Assembly: GCA_003220225.1 (NCBI GenBank)
Contig: QHRU01000063.1
Location: forward strand, 1-51,857
DNA: 51,857 bases
DNA from: Candidatus Rokuibacteriota bacterium
GTDB taxonomy: Bacteria > Methylomirabilota > Methylomirabilia > Rokubacteriales > CSP1-6
Reading direction: 5' to 3'
Shown here: positions 51,621 through 51,857 of the stretch, piece by piece
How positions within the stretch are numbered: position 1 is the stretch's first letter
Layout of the letters: every line of letters starts with the position of its first letter
Notes under the pieces: model-generated
Databases searched by the model: none
What the model was told of the DNA's origin: nothing
What the model saw: the letters and a program-made list of their open reading frames with translations, nothing else
Translations under genes and position numbers: made by a program

Positions 51621-51683
51621 AATTCGGTTGACGACGGCCGATGCTCCCGCGACACGCCAAGGCGCGCCAGGAGACGGTAGCCG

Positions 51684-51839
51684 GTGATCGTCGACGGGCG
51701 CCGCGGCTACAGGTTCGTCGGGCGCGGCACCTATGAGGCGCTGGTGCCGGCCCGACTGGCACCCGTCATGGTGGTGACCCCGGCGGGATCTGATCGAATC
51801 TGGACGCCGGAATTTCAAGGAGCTGTGGAGACGCGCTGA
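51684..51839 (+). CDS. small uncharacterised ORF
   Basis: This encodes 51 residues from GTG 51684, with AGGAGA nine bases upstream: IVDGRRGYRFVGRGTYEALV, then PARLAPVMVVTPAGSDRIWT and a stop. Composition and the ribosome site look genuine, but I know no family. It could instead be the tail of a longer gene whose start was lost beside the IS end. Confidence 0.35.
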   Translation: MIVDGRRGYRFVGRGTYEALVPARLAPVMVVTPAGSDRIWTPEFQGAVETR

Positions 51840-51857
51840 GATCGCGCGGGTACGATC

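Overview
The window is a GC-rich bacterial chromosome segment, roughly two-thirds G+C by eye. It has diderm-type features (a TonB-like protein, exported proteins). The core gene order is thrS-infC-rpmI-rplT-pheS-pheT-zapA-6S RNA-rny-ymdB-folD-xseA-xseB-ispA-eno-ftsB. That order, the acyl-CoA ligase/YqeY pair and the type of IS transposase fit an uncultivated soil or groundwater lineage such as Rokubacteria/Methylomirabilota. This taxonomic guess is inference only; no 16S gene is present.

Region 1 (1-9.75 kb) is accessory DNA abutting the 3' end of an initiator tRNA gene. It holds a truncated sigma-54 activator facing a sigma-54-type promoter, a PD40 propeller gene broken by one in-frame stop, a BNR/Ig-repeat surface protein gene broken by a frameshift and carrying a ten-G tract, a small secreted protein, remnants of three enzymes, a short RHS protein, a palindromic repeat cluster, a complete 1.3 kb IS element, and the C-terminal half of a tyrosine recombinase cut by that IS. 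The simplest reading is a decayed integrative element at tRNA-fMet.

Region 2 (9.75-34.8 kb) is core genome, almost all on the minus strand: tRNA-fMet; a LEA-like/peptidoglycan-binding protein; YqeY and an acyl-CoA ligase; a glycosyltransferase; ftsB-eno-ispA-xseB-xseA-folD-ymdB-rny; 6S RNA with its own promoter; zapA and a ZapB-like gene; pheT-pheS-rplT-rpmI-infC (AUC start)-thrS-tRNA-Val; a TonB protein; a DAHP synthase preceded by an aromatic-rich leader peptide and attenuator; a VTT/DedA protein; an amidase; and an unidentified plus-strand gene.

Region 3 (34.8-44.6 kb) holds a three-gene set (NHLP-like small peptide, cyclic-nucleotide-binding protein, PqqD-like domain fused to a catalytically altered M50 membrane peptidase), a YfhO membrane protein, a thioredoxin/CcdA pair, a Tat-exported transglutaminase, a zinc-ribbon protein, a PAP2-methyltransferase fusion and a standalone Clp_N protein.

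Region 4 (44.6-51.9 kb) is accessory again: two GvpA gas-vesicle proteins among small unknown genes, a 344 bp internally deleted copy of the IS from region 1, a secreted protein translationally coupled to a large hybrid histidine kinase, a solo IS end and a small ORF at the edge.

The strongest candidates for new biology are the DAHP-synthase attenuator (31.2-31.4 kb), the peptide/cNMP/PqqD-pseudoprotease operon (34.9-36.9 kb), and a 56-bp repeat after infC and pheT whose two copies differ only by three base-pair-preserving double changes.
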